A stretch of 64,000 nt of DNA from Sarcophilus harrisii (GCF_902635505.1 NC_045431.1:70172501-70236500); one strand, 5' to 3'; counted from the stretch's first letter, positions 1 to 13,204 are shown. Notes: a model not told the origin generated them from the sequence alone. Program-made: numbers and translations.

Positions 1-54
1 AGAGTGTCTGTTACTTTGTAATAGAATCAGATCCAGAAAAAATCTTAGAAATCT

Positions 55-165
55 ATAGAGTCCTAATTTTACAGATAGGAAAACTGAGACCCCGAAGAGG
101 TAAGTGATTTGCCCACAGTTATAAAAGCTAGTAAATACATGAGGAAATAACTAACACCAAGATCA
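55..165 (-). mobile_element. MIR-type SINE
   Basis: Antisense: ttttacagataggaaaactg and gtgatttgcccacagttata. Confidence 0.55.
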
Positions 166-389
166 GTGTCCTCAGGACTAAGTCATACTGCTTCTCAAAT
201 CTTATTTCCTGATTTGCAGTGGGTAAACTACTCCTCAAGGTTTTATTTAAGACTTAGGAATTTTGTTCAGGGTTTTATTCTAGAGGACATAATGGATTTC
301 ATTGCTATCAGCCTGATTTATTTGTATCGTGCCTTCTTCTTACTCCTCATTATCCCCTTTATACTATGATTCTTAACTTTCTGACCATG

Positions 390-730
390 CACATGTGCGT
401 TCACAGAAGTACACACAGTCTATCTCCTTTCTCATTGAATTTTTGTCTCTTTGCTGGATGAATTCCCACCCAATACCTCATCTTTCCTCTCCTAGCTGGT
501 AATAAGGTTCAGACTTCACATAGTATTTTGTTTTGCACCTTCCCAATGGACTTAACATGTAATGCTGCATCTTATGCATCCATTTATTTCATTCCCCTAC
601 TGGACAGCAAACTCTGTGATATCAGAAATTGTTTTCCTTCAAGCTTTTATCTCCCCAGTGTCCTGTGAAGTATCTTGCACATAGTTGATCTTATTAAATG
701 TTTGTTGAATGAATGAATGAATGAATCTAA
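390..730 (+). mobile_element. L2 3' end
   Basis: Diverged, ending with ttattaaatgtttgttgaat and (GAAT)n at 708-727, the usual L2 tail. Confidence 0.55.
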
Positions 731-744
731 GAATCTTCCATAAT

Positions 745-880
745 ACCAGCTGACATTGATATAGGGCCACATAGTTTTGCAATGAGGTCACACTGGAAAG
801 AGTACTGAATTTGGAGTGAGAGGGCATCAGTTGGAATCCTGGCTCTTTTACTTACAGCATCTGTGACCTTCTCATTTGAT
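745..880 (+). mobile_element. MIR-type SINE
   Basis: Sense: actgaatttggagtgagagg, ggaatcctggctcttttact and catctgtgacct. Confidence 0.5.
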
Positions 881-934
881 CCTCACAGCAATTCTGTGCT
901 GAGGGCACTATAGCTTAGAATTATCACTCTCATT

Positions 935-1235
935 TTTTCTTTTGAATTTATTTCTAAACCAGTATTTCTTTTCAATCCTTCCCATCACCCCAATTTAAAA
1001 GAAAAAAAAACCCTCTGCAACTAGTATATTCAAGCAAAACAAATTCCATATCGTCGACATCCAAAAATGTACGTCTCATGCTGCATCTTGAATCCATCAT
1101 CTCTCAGTGGGAGATGGGCAGTATGGAGCATCCCTGATTTTCTGGAATCATGTTTGGTTAGTGAATTGGTGAGGTATCTGGGGTTCTTCAAAGTTGTTTG
1201 TCTTTGCAGTATTGTTATAATTCTCATTTAGAAGG
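935..1235 (-). mobile_element. Older L1 3'-end fragment
   Basis: Antisense sequence with aagcaaaacaaattccatat, ccaaaaatgtacgtctcatg and gttcttcaaagttgtttgtc, shared with 1855-2185 and 9010-9215. Confidence 0.6.
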
Positions 1236-1854
1236 TGAGGACATTGAAGTGAGAGCTGGGATGACCTTTATGTGGTGTCTAAAGTGGGGGAGTGAACCCA
1301 AGTTTTTGCTGACTCCAAGTCCAGCATTTTTTCCATGAAACTTAGCATAGATTAAGGCAATACTGAGTTCTAGGTGCAACTAAAATGTGCCTTATTCCCT
1401 TAAGGCTGGCCAATTACTTCTGCTTACTCCATCCATTAGGCTACACTGTTTCAAGAGATGTAGTAACTGCTTCTTTGTTCCTTCTCTAACCTAGAATCAA
1501 TTGATTTTTGTTGTTAGTTTTTGGCTCCCTCTTCCCGTTCTCCTCCTCCAGGCCATAAGATTTAATTTGGGCTTTTAAACTGAAACCAGGTGCTGCATAT
1601 AACAAAGGCAAAGTAATAATCAGGAGAGGCTGTGCAGCCCCTGTGGAATGTGCTGGGTTCATGACTCAGGCTCTCCTGGCAAAGACAGCTCCCTGAGCAA
1701 ATCAAAGAAGTAGGCGGCAAAGAGCCCAGACCAGGCTGATTTGGCCTTACCAGGCCAGACGGAGCTTGTTCTTCTGGGGGGCTGGAAGAGGGCCTTGGAA
1801 ACAGGCTTGAATTCACTCTATATGCCCGAAGACTAAGAGAGTTTGGAGTTTAGT

Positions 1855-2545
1855 TTTTTGTTTAATTCTGTTAAAAATTTCATTTAAAATGTATATTTTA
1901 TTTTTTCCCCAATTTACATTTTAAAAAGTTCTAATTAACTTTTTTTTTCTACTTCCCTCCTCATTCCCATTTAAAAGAAAAAAGGAAAAGGAAAATCCTT
2001 ATAACAAAAACGTATAGCCAAGCAAAGCAAATTCCCAGATTGTTCATGTCCAAAAAGGACTCTTTGTTCAGCTTCTTTAATCCACCATGTTTCTGATAAA
2101 TAGAAGGTAGCAGAGTCCATTATCCAATCTCTGGAGTCAGGGTTGGTCATTGCATTGATCAGAGTTCTTAAGTTTTTCAAAGCAGTTTGTCTTTAGCATG
2201 TTTCACAGTTTCACAATAGGGCTATGCAGCCCTATTTCTTATCAAAATGTCTGATAAATATAAGTGCTTAATAAATGTTTATTTCCTTCCTTCCTTCACT
2301 CTTTTCTTCCTTTCCTCCCTCCCTTTTTTCCTTCCTTTCACTTTGCATCAGTTCATACAAGGCCTCCTAGCCTTTTCTTCTCCCATCCCATTTGTCATTC
2401 TTTATGGCACAATAGTATTACTATACTATCATGCTCATGTAATAAATTTATTCAACCATTTTCCAGTTTATGGGCACCCAGTTACCTTTGTCACTAAAAA
2501 AAACCTAGAATATTATGAATGTTGGATACCTATGGGCCTGATAAT
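1855..2545 (-). mobile_element. Older L1 3'-end fragment, interrupted
   Basis: Antisense L1 3' sequence at 1855-2185 (aagcaaattcccagattgtt, gcattgatcagagttcttaa) resumes at 2340-2545 (gcatcagttcatacaaggc, ggcacaatagtattac). A CT-rich stretch (2285-2340) lies between. Confidence 0.6.
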
Positions 2546-2609
2546 TTTTTAAGGATCTTCATGTGAAAAAAGATTTACTTAGATTTGTTCCAGGTAGAAG
2601 TGATGAAGA

Positions 2610-2840
2610 GATAAGTTCAGAAAAGAAAAACTTCTTAACAGTTGGCACAGTCCCAAAGTGGATTAACTACTTAGGAATGCAACAACTTTCCCCTCACTGG
2701 AAATCTTCAAACATCCTGGCTGACCCCTTGGCACATGCATTATAGTGGGGATTCTATTTAGTTCTGGACTGGATAAAATGGCTGGCTGTTGAGATCTGTT
2801 CCTACTATGAGCTGCTTTAATTTGAAGATCCAGGCTTAGC
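2610..2840 (+). mobile_element. CR1/L3 fragment
   Basis: aacttcttaacagttggcac, cactggaaatcttcaaacat and agatctgttcctact follow the CR1/L3 3' consensus. Also seen at 12690-12900 and 56885-57080. Confidence 0.6.
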
Positions 2841-3184
2841 CAGTTCAATATCACAATACCCAAGGGAATAGGGGATGACTGGGAGAGAAAATTGGGCATT
2901 AAGTTAGTTCAAGCAAAGAGAAGTGCTTCAGACCCTTGGGGCCAGGAAGGTGGAGGAGAGATAGTTTGATGAATTCTGGCAAAGAATGAATAACATTGTT
3001 GCATGGCAAGTAACATACAAATATTATTTTTAAGACAACTATTGGGCACTTCTCTTAAATTGCCCAAATGTGGAATCAGAGAAACTAATTCATAGCCTGA
3101 CTGTTGTTTAGCAGATGTAGCACTCTTGGTGTGGGAGGGCTTGAATAAGCCCTTTTCAGGGGTGCTCATCTACCATTGCTGTCT

Positions 3185-3590
3185 ACCTGGCTCACAACTC
3201 ATCTGTAGCTTCAAGAAGCCGTAGCATGTGCAATGTCTCAGCAGCTGGACTAATTCAGCTTCAGTATAACCGACAGTCCTCAAACCAATTGGTGAGTTAG
3301 GGGGATGCTCAGCTTCACCCTAAACACGTGAAGACTTTTCCCAGCAGAGTGGGCAGATGAGCACAATTTGTTCCAATGGCCATGAAGCCTGCTGAAGCAG
3401 GTTCTGGGGAACACTTAGAGCTGGGTCAGACATCCATGATGCTGCGGTCATTCACTGCATCTCAGTGGTCTTGACTTTTGTCTTGCCGTTGGACTTTAGT
3501 CTCAGTAAGGGAGAGGTGAGGTTCAATCTAATTCAAATTTCACAATTTAAGACATCTCTCTGTGATGTCATTGGTTTTCTTTGAATTCAG
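3185..3590 (+). mobile_element. RTE-like LINE/SINE 3' fragment
   Basis: Shares aaacacgtgaagacttttcc, gtcattcactgcatctcagt and gtgatgtcattggtt with an antisense copy at 32850-33185. Assignment to the marsupial RTE group is from memory. Confidence 0.5.
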
Positions 3591-4031
3591 AGGACAAACT
3601 GTAATTTTCAGAAGGAGAATAACTCTTAAATGGCCTAAATAAGTTTTCCTCCGGGCATATTTCTCTCCTCCCCTCTTTTCCTTTTCATATAATGTCTTTT
3701 TGAAACACTACCATCCCCCTTCCTACTGCTGTAACTATCCCTTAATTGCAGGAAAGGCCCTGCTTAGCTTTTTCATTAACTTCTACTTACCTGGAAAAAT
3801 GGGGTCTTTGAAGGCCCCATGACTTCATAAATATTTATAGTGTGAACAGGCAGCCCCCTGGTTATGGAAGAGAATGGACTCATTCATTTTTATTTATGAT
3901 GTGACACTTGAGTGACACAAGTCATTGGGGCTTGCCTTCCCCTTTACTGCTTTACTGCAGCCTGTTTGTGAAGGGAGTAGGTTTGCAGGCTCTCTTTGGT
4001 TCTCTTTCTCTACTCCCAACTCCAGATTCAG

Positions 4032-4584
4032 GATGAGATTAGGGCCTGGACACAAGTGGTACCCTGTCCTTGGAGTGGACAGTCCCCTAAGTTCCCCAAA
4101 CCTAAATCCAGTGGACCTTGTGTTCTGAGAGCTCTTGATCTGTTCCTCCATTCTACTCTTTCCTGAATTTATCAGGTCCTAAGGACTCAATTATCATATT
4201 TATGCAAATAATTCATAGACCTATATATCCAGCTTTAGTCAGTCACCCGATCTCCAATCCTGCATCACCAATTGCCTACTGACCTCTTGGATATCTTCAT
4301 GTCTCCTAAGTATCATAAATAACCTATGCAAAATGGAAGTAATTCTCTTTCTCCCTAGCTTTCCTATTACTGGTAAGAGTACTCACATTCCTTCCAATCA
4401 CACTGATTGGAAACCTTGGAGTAAGACTCCTTTCCCTCTCCTCCCCCCCTCCCCCAATCCCACTGAATCTGTTGCCCATCTAATCTCTTGTTGTTTATGC
4501 CTCCATATCCATATCTCTTGCATCTGTTCCCTTCTATCCACTCCAAGGACAGGCTACAACTTGTGTCCAGGCCCTAATCTCATC
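4032..4584. repeat. 49-bp inverted repeat, arms 455 bp apart
   Basis: Arm 4032-4080 (gatgagattagggcctggac .. tggagtggac) recurs in reverse complement at 4536-4584 with about three mismatches. The second arm lies within L2-like sequence. Confidence 0.88.
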
Positions 4585-5060
4585 TGAACCATTGCAAAAG
4601 ATTTGGAATATATTTTTTCTTTAGTTTTCCAATTCATCACTCAAATAGTTGCCAAATTGTTATTAAGTCACTGGTTATACTGTGTCATTCCTCAAGAAAT
4701 TCGAGTGGTTCTTTGTTATTGCCTTTAGGATAAAATATAGACTCTTTTGTGGGTCCTTCATAATCTGTTGTCTCCATCTTCCTTTTCCAGACAGATTTAG
4801 CTTTATTCTTCCCTAATGCACTCTACAATCCAGCCAAAGCTGACCTATTAGTTTCTTACATGTTATTCCTTCTTTTGTCTTAGTCTGCCTTTCCTGCTTA
4901 AGGAGTCTTCTTTCCTCACCCTCGCTTTCTCCAATTCTTCACTCGAAGTCTCAGCTTAATTGCCACCTTCTGCAGAAGCCTTGTTTGGATCGCCCAATAT
5001 TCCTCCCAAATCAGGGCAATGCAAGCAGTATTAGCTTCATGTTATAAATGAGGAAACAAA
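4190..5060 (+). mobile_element. L2 fragment
   Basis: Diverged L2 ORF2 C-terminal and 3' sequence, e.g. gtcactggttatactgtgtc, ctaatgcactctacaatcca and cagaagccttgtttggatc. Confidence 0.65.
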
Positions 5061-5139
5061 CAGCATCAGAAAGATCAGTTGGCCTCTGCACCTAGCTAAT
5101 CAATAACCCCATAGCAATAATAATATAGCTCTATAGGGC

Positions 5140-5380
5140 TATTGCTGTTCAGTTATTTCAGACATGTCTGACTCTTGGGGATCCCCTTTGGGGTTTTCTT
5201 GGCTAAGATACTGGAGCAGTCACCGTTTCCTTCATTTAACAGATGAGACAACTGAGGTAATCAGGATTAAGGGACTTGTCCAGCGTATCTGAATCCAGAT
5301 TCAAACTCAGGTGGATGAATCTTTCTGACTCCAGGTTGGGCACTCTATCTACTTAGCTCCCCTAGCTGCAAATACTTACA
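5140..5380 (-). mobile_element. tRNA-type SINE with RTE-like tail
   Basis: Antisense: gctgttcagttatttcagac, tttggggttttcttggctaa, a MIR-like core and ctacttagctcccctagctg. A familiar marsupial SINE layout. Confidence 0.75.
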
Positions 5381-5849
5381 AAGCTGTTTATAGCTGCCAG
5401 CAAGTCACAGTGTCAGGAGAACTCCCTACCTGCGCGATGTGCATATGTCACTCTCTAATAAGGGAGATGGATTAATGGACCTCAAGGGATGTCTTACAGA
5501 TTTAAATCTATGATTTGACCCTCTGAGGTGAGTAGGAGAAATATCCTTAACCCCACTTTGCATACAGCATTGGAAGAATAGGAAGATAACTAGAACAAAG
5601 AAGAAAATAGCAAAGTGTTTCCAACTCCCTCCTCCAGGCCAGTGAGCCAAATCACACCAATAGGAATTTTACTCATTGATAAGTATGGGATTTGAGGGAT
5701 TGACAGAGCTGTACTATTATGTCAGTCTTCTTCAGGGATAGCCCTGATTGCCAGGGCCATATATTTTTTTGGGGGGGGGGTGTCGCTCAGGGAAAATGGC
5801 TGTTGGCTAGGTGTGGGTCAGGGGAGCTAGAAAGGATTCGGACATCACT

Positions 5850-5940
5850 TCGTGGTGAATCCCTCATTTCACAGATGACCAAGCCCAGGCTTAGAGAGAG
5901 ATGAACTGACCCAAAGAGACGTGAAGAGTTAGTAAATAAG
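5850..5940 (-). mobile_element. MIR-type SINE
   Basis: Antisense: cctcatttcacagatgacca and gagttagtaaataagagac. Confidence 0.45.
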
Positions 5941-8469
5941 AGACTCTAAATTAAAACTCATTTCCCCTCCTTGGCTCTCTCCTCCTCCTGTGCACTCGGT
6001 CCCTTGAGGAACGATGGTTAGCTACCCTGCAAGCAAAGGGGGCCAGGCTGTGTGACCACCGGCTGACTGCTGGTGGGGGAGGTCGGACTCCTGCTCTTTC
6101 TAGCCTGCACATGCCCAAATGCAGGCCCTGCTGGGCAGTGAAGAGATCCACGAGCCTTCAGTGCTTGGCTCAAATGGGCTTGGCCACCTACTGTTTATCC
6201 TGAGCAGTGGTAGGGCCTGGCACCGAGGTCTCAGCTTCTGCCAGCTCTTTATTTTTAGAGACAGGAAAACGTCTGCTTTTTGGCAGCGGCACTCACTTGG
6301 CACGCACAAGGGGGGAAAAAAGTTCAAGTGAGAGATTCCAAGCCCTAAATTCATGGCATATGACATGGGCAATAGTTCTGTGAGCCTCTCGGCTGAATTC
6401 TTGATAGAGCCCAAAACCTTTGAGTTAGTTAGCCCCTCTGCTGAGGTTTGTGGTTCTGACTGCCAGGGGCCCTCCTCCATCCTCTTACTGGCTAGGAAAC
6501 CACGGGCCAGTTACTTTGGAGGTCTGAATGCCTCAGCAGGGCTGGATTCTCACAGTCTTTGCATCCATCTGTCTGCCAGTCTACTGAGCTATCTATTTAT
6601 CTCAACTCTGTAGGCAGGGTAAAAAAAAACCGACTCTGCCAGGATTGTTTCTAGCCCACAACATTTCAGCAGCTCTCCTCAAGCTGACTGGAGTCGTCAT
6701 AGTGATGATAGGTGCCAGGCACTGAGCATCTGTAGTTTGAAGAAAGTCTTGTGTATTGTGTTATCAGGTTTTATTAGAAAGATCACTTGGTCCCAGCTCC
6801 GGTTCTGCTTTTATTCAATTTTTGTCTTATGACTGTCTCTTATTTTTAATACTACAGTAAATCCCCATTGAATTCTCTCTTAACAAAGAAAAGCAGTCGA
6901 GTAAACTAATTTTGTCTCCTCTTTGCAAGATAGTAGATCTTGATTTTTACTGTCTTGTTTTAGTACTATATCTATTATTTTTAGATTATGGTAAATGACG
7001 GGGGAGAAAGGACATTTTTGTTTTATCCCTGTTTGTCCTGGGAAAGCTTCTATAATTCACCATTGCAAGTAACAATAATTCTTGGTTATAAAATATATTT
7101 TTGATCCTATAGAAAGCAGGTTCTTCCATGTCTATCATTTTTGGGGCTTTAAAGCCAAGAACAAAAGTTGCTGAATGGGGTATGGTAGAGAAGACTGCTT
7201 TTTAGATCAGAACGTTGGGGTAAACTGAAAAGGATGTAATGTCATACATAATATAGAACTAATGGAATTTCTGGTATCTAAAATCTAAAGTGGGAAGATT
7301 GGCAAAATTAGCCTTGTCAAGTTTCCCACCATAAGTGTTTGTGCAAATTAATCTACTTGGGAAAGACAGTCATCACATGGGAAATGGGTATAATAGAGTA
7401 ACAATCTGTACATTGACCCAAGGAATCCAAAATGGGATTCACTTATCATTCCCATGGAAGGTTTATTCCTAACACTCTGTTAATTAGGCTCACCAAAAAA
7501 CCCCCCAAACAAATGTCTTATCTACAAGTCTAGGGGAAACATTTTTTTCATTTTCCTAGGGGTCTTAATCTTGATTATCGCTTTTGCTAATCCCTTGGCA
7601 ATCCTACAGTAAAGTAGCACCATCAGATTTTTGATCTCCTAGGAGAAATATGATTGCTTTTCATCTTATCCATTTTGTGCCTCATGCTAGATGCTAGGAG
7701 AGTCTTCTATTTTATCCAGAACCCCCTGTTTGCCAACTCCATCACTGTGGCTGAGACAAAACACTTTATATAACAATAGGAATACTGAGGAGCAAGGGGA
7801 TGAGCAGAAAATGAAGGGGTTAAAGTGGTTCAGTTTGTTAAAAACCACAGCAGCTGATGCAGAATGTTTTTGACTGTAACAGCAGGATAGGCTCCCTTGC
7901 AGTCTTTTTCTTCCTTGTGGAGTAGAGAGCAAAGTGATTTTAGACAATAGGGACAGCACCCTTCCCAACTCTGAGACAAATGGGTAGAAGAGAGTTCACC
8001 TCATCCAATCATCCTTTAGTCTGTGACTGGGTCATGGTATGGAGAAGCTCTTCCCTGCCATCTTAGCAGCCATGGCTTTGAAGAGTATCATCAATCTTTG
8101 TAAGGGAGCACAGATTCAGGGCTCTGATAACTTCAGACATGGAGGGTGACCCCTTTTGCCTCAGCTTCCTTTCTCCCTGTCCATCATTTCTCCTAAATCT
8201 GTTCTCCATTTTCATACAACTTCATGACTTTTCTTCCTTTCCTGCTGTACTAGATCATCATCTCTGCTCATTTTCTTTTCTTCAAAATTTTGACCTTATA
8301 TTAAAGTAATTCAACTTCATATTTTTCTTTATCTTTGAGTACCATAGTCCCTTGTCCTCTGGATCCTCTTGTTTCATTTCTTGAAAATTTCATCCCTCAG
8401 TCTAGAAACCAGTTGGTATGCTTTCTCAATGGTCCTCTGGAGCTATGGATTATCATTTTATTGGCCAGA
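5941..8469. other. Intergenic stretch with nothing recognised
   Basis: No coding exon, RNA gene or clear transposon was recognised. Short open readings at 6100-6610 are not supported by family resemblance or splice signals that I can judge. Confidence 0.5.
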
Positions 8470-8715
8470 ATTCTTAAGTCTTTTGAAATTATTATTACTA
8501 TTTTTGGCAAGGTAGTTAGGATTAAGTGCTCAGGGAAGGATAAATGCTTATTGTTGTTAATCCCAATTTACAGATGAAGAAAACTGAGACAAACAGAAGT
8601 TAAATGATTTACCAAGATCAGACAGTTAATAAGTGTCTAAAACTAGATTTGAAACTCAAGTCTTCCTTACTAGATCTGGCCCTCTGTCCACTGTTCTGCC
8701 TCACTGCATGGCTGT
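8470..8715 (-). mobile_element. tRNA-type SINE
   Basis: Antisense: tttacagatgaagaaaactg, cagttaataagtgtctaaaa and gtccactgttctgcctcact. Confidence 0.6.
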
Positions 8716-9009
8716 GTGCTCTTAACCTCAGTTTTTCCTCATCTGTAGAAAGAGGAAGTTGTAGTAGATGGACTTTGACATTCCATTCTGTTCTGCACTC
8801 ATGAATATTTAATCAATGTTTGTTAAATGGCAGACTGTAAAGGGTAGACTTTTATAGAAAAAATCCCTCAATTAAAAAAAAATTAAAACATTGATAATTT
8901 TTTATCTCATTAAAAAAAAAAACTATTGTTCAGATAGAGGTAAGTAGAAACAGAAAAAATATATATATGTAGACACCATCAATGTAAGTGAAAAAAAGTA
9001 ACATGTAAT

Positions 9010-9215
9010 TTTTTAAAAATTAATTTTCTAATGAACAGAAAACTCTATTTCCTCTCTCTTCACCCTTCCATTGGGAAAACAAGATGACAAAACCCTTCAA
9101 ACAAATGTTCATAGTCAAGGAAACTAAATTCCTACATTGATCATCAATCTTCTCCGATTGTGGTTGATCTTACTTGATCAAAATGGTTTGTCTTTATAAT
9201 ATTGCTGGTTTTAAA
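9010..9215 (-). mobile_element. Older L1 3'-end fragment
   Basis: Antisense; diverged copy sharing the aaattcctacattgatcat and tggtttgtctttataatatt segments with the two fragments near the left edge. Confidence 0.55.
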
Positions 9216-9364
9216 AAATTCTGAGTTCAGATTTTCTGATATGCTTTCTTAAAACATAAGATTCTGTCTTATAGAAAATGTGAAGGTGCCCTCCCACTCA
9301 CAGATATCTACATCCCAAACCCTGAGATGCTTTCACTTTGACTTGATTTGTTGCCTCAATGAGA

Positions 9365-9535
9365 TATCATAGCATCCTAACTCTAGAGCTGAACCAGAAC
9401 CTCAGAGGACATGTAGTCCAATTTTTGTATTTTATAAATGAGAAAACCTAGGCCTAGGGAGGTTAAGTTACTTGTCTACTCTGACACATGGTGTCAGAGG
9501 AGGAATTTAAGCACAAGGCTTTTGACTGTGGAGTC
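9365..9535 (-). mobile_element. MIR-type SINE
   Basis: Antisense: tctagagctgaaccagaacc, tgagaaaacctaggcctagg and gttaagttacttgtctact. Confidence 0.6.
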
Positions 9536-9826
9536 AGTGTTCTTTGTCTGTTCAGCCCAAATTGCCTTCCGGGATTTATCCTGCCTATAGTTTATCTGGC
9601 CACCTCCATAAATTCCATCAAGTACTTTTCAAAATGTGGCCTCTTGAGTTTCCTCCAGATGGTCTTTGGGTGGTCTTCCCCAGTACAAATGCATTTAATA
9701 TGACAACGTTTATACTTTGTTTCTGGAATAAATTAATAATTTACTTATGAATCTTAATAACAACCAGATGTCACTTGGGCATCCCTTCAATAATAGTGCC
9801 AGTGCTTGTTAGTAAGGACTGGGGAG

Positions 9827-9828
<2 letters not shown>

Positions 9829-9858
<30 letters not shown>
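9829..9858. repeat. (GT)15 microsatellite
   Basis: Uninterrupted GT repeat of 30 bases. Confidence 0.97.
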
Positions 9859-9860
<2 letters not shown>

Positions 9861-10084
9861 GGGGAGCAAGCAGAAATGGGCAGGGTAAGCGGTTGGTAGA
9901 CTCTGGTTTGCCTGCTGAAATAAGTGTCTGCTCATTGAAAAATATTGAGAACTATTGCCCTATAGAAACCTACAAAGTCTGAGCCTCCATCTTATTTTTG
10001 TTTAAATCTCACCTTTCTAATGCCTTGTGAATAACTTTTTAAAAAGTTGCTAGTTTCCTTGAATTTCAGTGACAATAGAAATAG

Positions 10085-10210
10085 TAGAAAATAGGAATTA
10101 TGACAGAGGTTCTAGCTTCAAATACCACCTCCAAAAATTAGCTAGGTGATGTGGGGAAATTATTTAACCTCCCTAAGCCTGAGTTTTCTCATCTGTAAAA
10201 TTAAGGAGTT
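10085..10210 (+). mobile_element. MIR/SINE-type repeat
   Basis: Sense: caaataccacctccaaaaat, gggaaattatttaacctccc and ttttctcatctgtaaaatta. Confidence 0.5.
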
Positions 10211-10739
10211 GGAAGGGTAAGATTAATATGTGATGACTGCCATCATTGTGTGTAGTTCCCTGCAGTTTCAGGTTCCTTTATCATATCTCATTTGTGTCTC
10301 ATTTCCTTCACTCTTTGACAATATCCATCCTCCAGTGGAAGAAATACTTGGTTGGATAAGCCAGTGGTACATCTATACTGGGGAGAATAGCACCAAGGGA
10401 TGTCTGGAGGAGGTATTTGTTACCCTCCCTGACATCTATTCCAACGTACTACGTCTCTCCTGGATACATCTCTGATTTTATTGAGTAACCCATTATATAA
10501 GTCTTTGGATTTAGGTAAACCTTCATTATCTATCTATCTCATGCACAAGTCAAGATATTACTTGTGAATATCATTGGTGGTCTTCAAAAATGAAGGCCAA
10601 ACAACAACATATATTTCCATCTATCCACATCTATCTATCTGTCTACACATCTGTACCATTTTTGGTGATCGTGAATGCAATAAATTGACTATACTAGAAT
10701 TTTAAGTATTTGAAGGACTGTTGCTAGGAAAATGGATCA

Positions 10740-10872
10740 GACTTATTTTACTTCTAAGGGCAGTAAGCTCTGAAGTCAGGAGGACCTAAGTTTAAATCTT
10801 TACACTTCCTAGGCAAGTCATTTAATCCCAATTGCCTCAGCAAAAAAAAAAATATATATATATATATATATT
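10740..10872 (+). mobile_element. tRNA-type SINE with (TA)n tail
   Basis: Sense, 5'-shortened: ctgaagtcaggaggacctaa, taatcccaattgcctcagc, then A-run and (TA)n at 10852-10871. Confidence 0.75.
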
Positions 10873-10989
10873 TGTATTTACTTATTTTTGCACGTTTCAA
10901 GGGGGAAAGCAGGGACTTTGTCATTTCTATCTTTGTAACTGTAGTAATTCTTAGTATAGTGTTGAACATAGTTATTTATTTATTTATTT

Positions 10990-11470
10990 TTTTTAGTTTT
11001 CAAAAAATTCTTTATTTATGACATGATCCAAAGAATTAAAAGTTACTGTCACTTAGAAAGCAACAGAGAAATATATGGTGGCTATAGAATAAGCTGCGCA
11101 TTTTATTTACAGGTTATATGTATGGGTAACTTTACAGCATTAACAATTGCCAAACCTCTTGTTCCAATTTTTCACCTCTTACCTCCCACCCCCTCCCCCA
11201 GATGGCAGGATGACCAGTAGATGTTAAATATATTAAAATATAAATTAGATACACTATAAGTATACATGACCAAACCATTATTTTGCTGTACAAAAAGAAT
11301 CAGACTCTGAAATATTGTACAATTAGCTTGTGAAGGAAATTAAAAATGCAGGTGGGTATAAATATAGGGATTGGGAATTCAATGTAATGGTTTTTAGTCA
11401 TCACCCAGAGTTCTTTCTCTGGGCGTAGCTGGTTCATGAACATAGATATTTAACAAAATAGCAAAATTTT
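10990..11470 (-). mobile_element. L1 3' UTR fragment
   Basis: Antisense: begins tttttttagttttcaaaaaa and continues with gggtaactttacagcattaa, cacctcttacctcccacccc and gttctttctctgggcgtag, the same 3' end family as at 49331-49473. Confidence 0.8.
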
Positions 11471-12189
11471 ATATAGTACCAGACTGCAAAATACTTTACA
11501 GTTAAATTTTAGTCAGTGTGAGTACGAATCCAGCAAATCTAGTCACATTATTGAAATTTATACTAATTTCCATTGGGCTGGAATCAATTACCATATTTTA
11601 CGTAATTATAACTTTGAAAAATAAAATTTTAAATACTTGTAATACATATAAAAGATTCATAATTCACTTATTTTGTCCTCACAACAAGCTTGTACCTTGT
11701 TTTGTAGCTTGTCCTATATGTCTTAGAATAGAGAAATGTCATTTTATTGATATAGGGAACTTAAAGGTAATTTTTGGTGGTCTTTCTAGTTCTGATGCTA
11801 CATCTCTCAATATGTAATATTCTGAAATATACTGACACTGTCTTGTTCATTTTGTTGATTCCCTTCAAGACTTTAAGGACTCTTCTAAGTTTTCATCTTT
11901 CCAGGATATTCCTACTCACCCCACTTTTTTTATGTATCTTCCTCTTTCCTAGATCTTTAGTTACTTAGGTTGTCACTTTGTCTGGTTCTACAGCATGTGG
12001 GCAAGGTGTTCTGGCACAATCCAGAGGGAACATTCCCATTGGTCTTTCCTTTCCCCATAGGACAAGAATCAACCAGATTACTCTTCTAGATTGTAGTACC
12101 TTTACACTCACTTGTGTCTATTGCCATTCCCCCTTTGAAGGCAAAGTACCTAAAACAATATCCACTACAAGAGAATGCTCTTTCCAATA

Positions 12190-12320
12190 ATCTTAACTTC
12201 CACATGTGCAGTACTTTGCAATTTATAAAACAATTTCCCGCGAATTTGTTTGAGCAGGTGGTATTATTCCTCTTTGATAGAATTAGAAACTCAGCCAAGT
12301 GACTTGTCAGGACTTGATTT
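12190..12320 (-). mobile_element. MIR-type SINE
   Basis: Antisense: agtactttgcaatttataaa, ggtggtattattcctctttg and cagccaagtgacttgtcag. Confidence 0.5.
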
Positions 12321-12689
12321 GACATCCAGATAAGGGAATGTAATTTTAGAGAATGTAAGTGTGGTGGAATGCTCAGGAATAAAGAGGTAATAGTCCTGTT
12401 CTTCTTTCACCTGGGCGGAAGCTACCTGGAATCTGGTTAATTAGGGATACTGTAGTTAACAAAAGAGACATGGTAAATCAGAGATGGGCAGCCAGGATGG
12501 TGAAGGGCTTGAGTTTATGCCCTATGAGGTTGTGATGTTTTGTCTACAGAACAGAAGATTTAAGCAAGAAATAATGTGTCTTTGAGTACTTGAAAATCTT
12601 GTCAAAAGGAAGAGGGATTGCACTTCTTTTCTTTGATCTCAGGAGATATAATTAGGCAAAATGGATCAAAATTGCAAAGAGACAAATTT

Positions 12690-12900
12690 ATACTTGATGT
12701 CAGGACATAATTCCTAACAGTTAGCACTATGCCCAAAGTGTAAAAGACAACTTTTGGAGGTGATGGCTTCCCTTTCAATGAAGATATTTAAGCAAAACTG
12801 TCGGATTACTTATCAATATATTGTAGATTCTTTTCTAGGTGCATTGTGGTCTAATTAGCCACTGAAATCCCATCTGATCCTGGAATCCTTTAATATTGTC
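12690..12900 (+). mobile_element. CR1/L3 fragment
   Basis: Diverged: ataattcctaacagttagca, ccctttcaatgaagatattt and ccactgaaatcccatctgat. Confidence 0.5.
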
Positions 12901-13204
12901 TCTGTCTCTTGACAATTAGAAGTCTTTTACTATATCATTCAAATTTACTTTCCTTGGTATTCCCAGGATTCTGCTAGCCTGGTGCCTTAGTACATTGGGT
13001 CAGTGTCATAGGGGAATAATTTATAATGAATGAACAGTACTAGCTCAGAACTCATTGTAAGTGTATAGGGAAGGTTTCATGAAGGAGCTAAGACTTAGAA
13101 TGAGTTTTCAAGGATGGATAGCATATGGATAAGCAGAAAAGGGGGACAAGAAGCCATCTGAGGTGGGAAAGGAGAAAGAGTAACTTGAGGGAAGGGAAGG
13201 TAGG

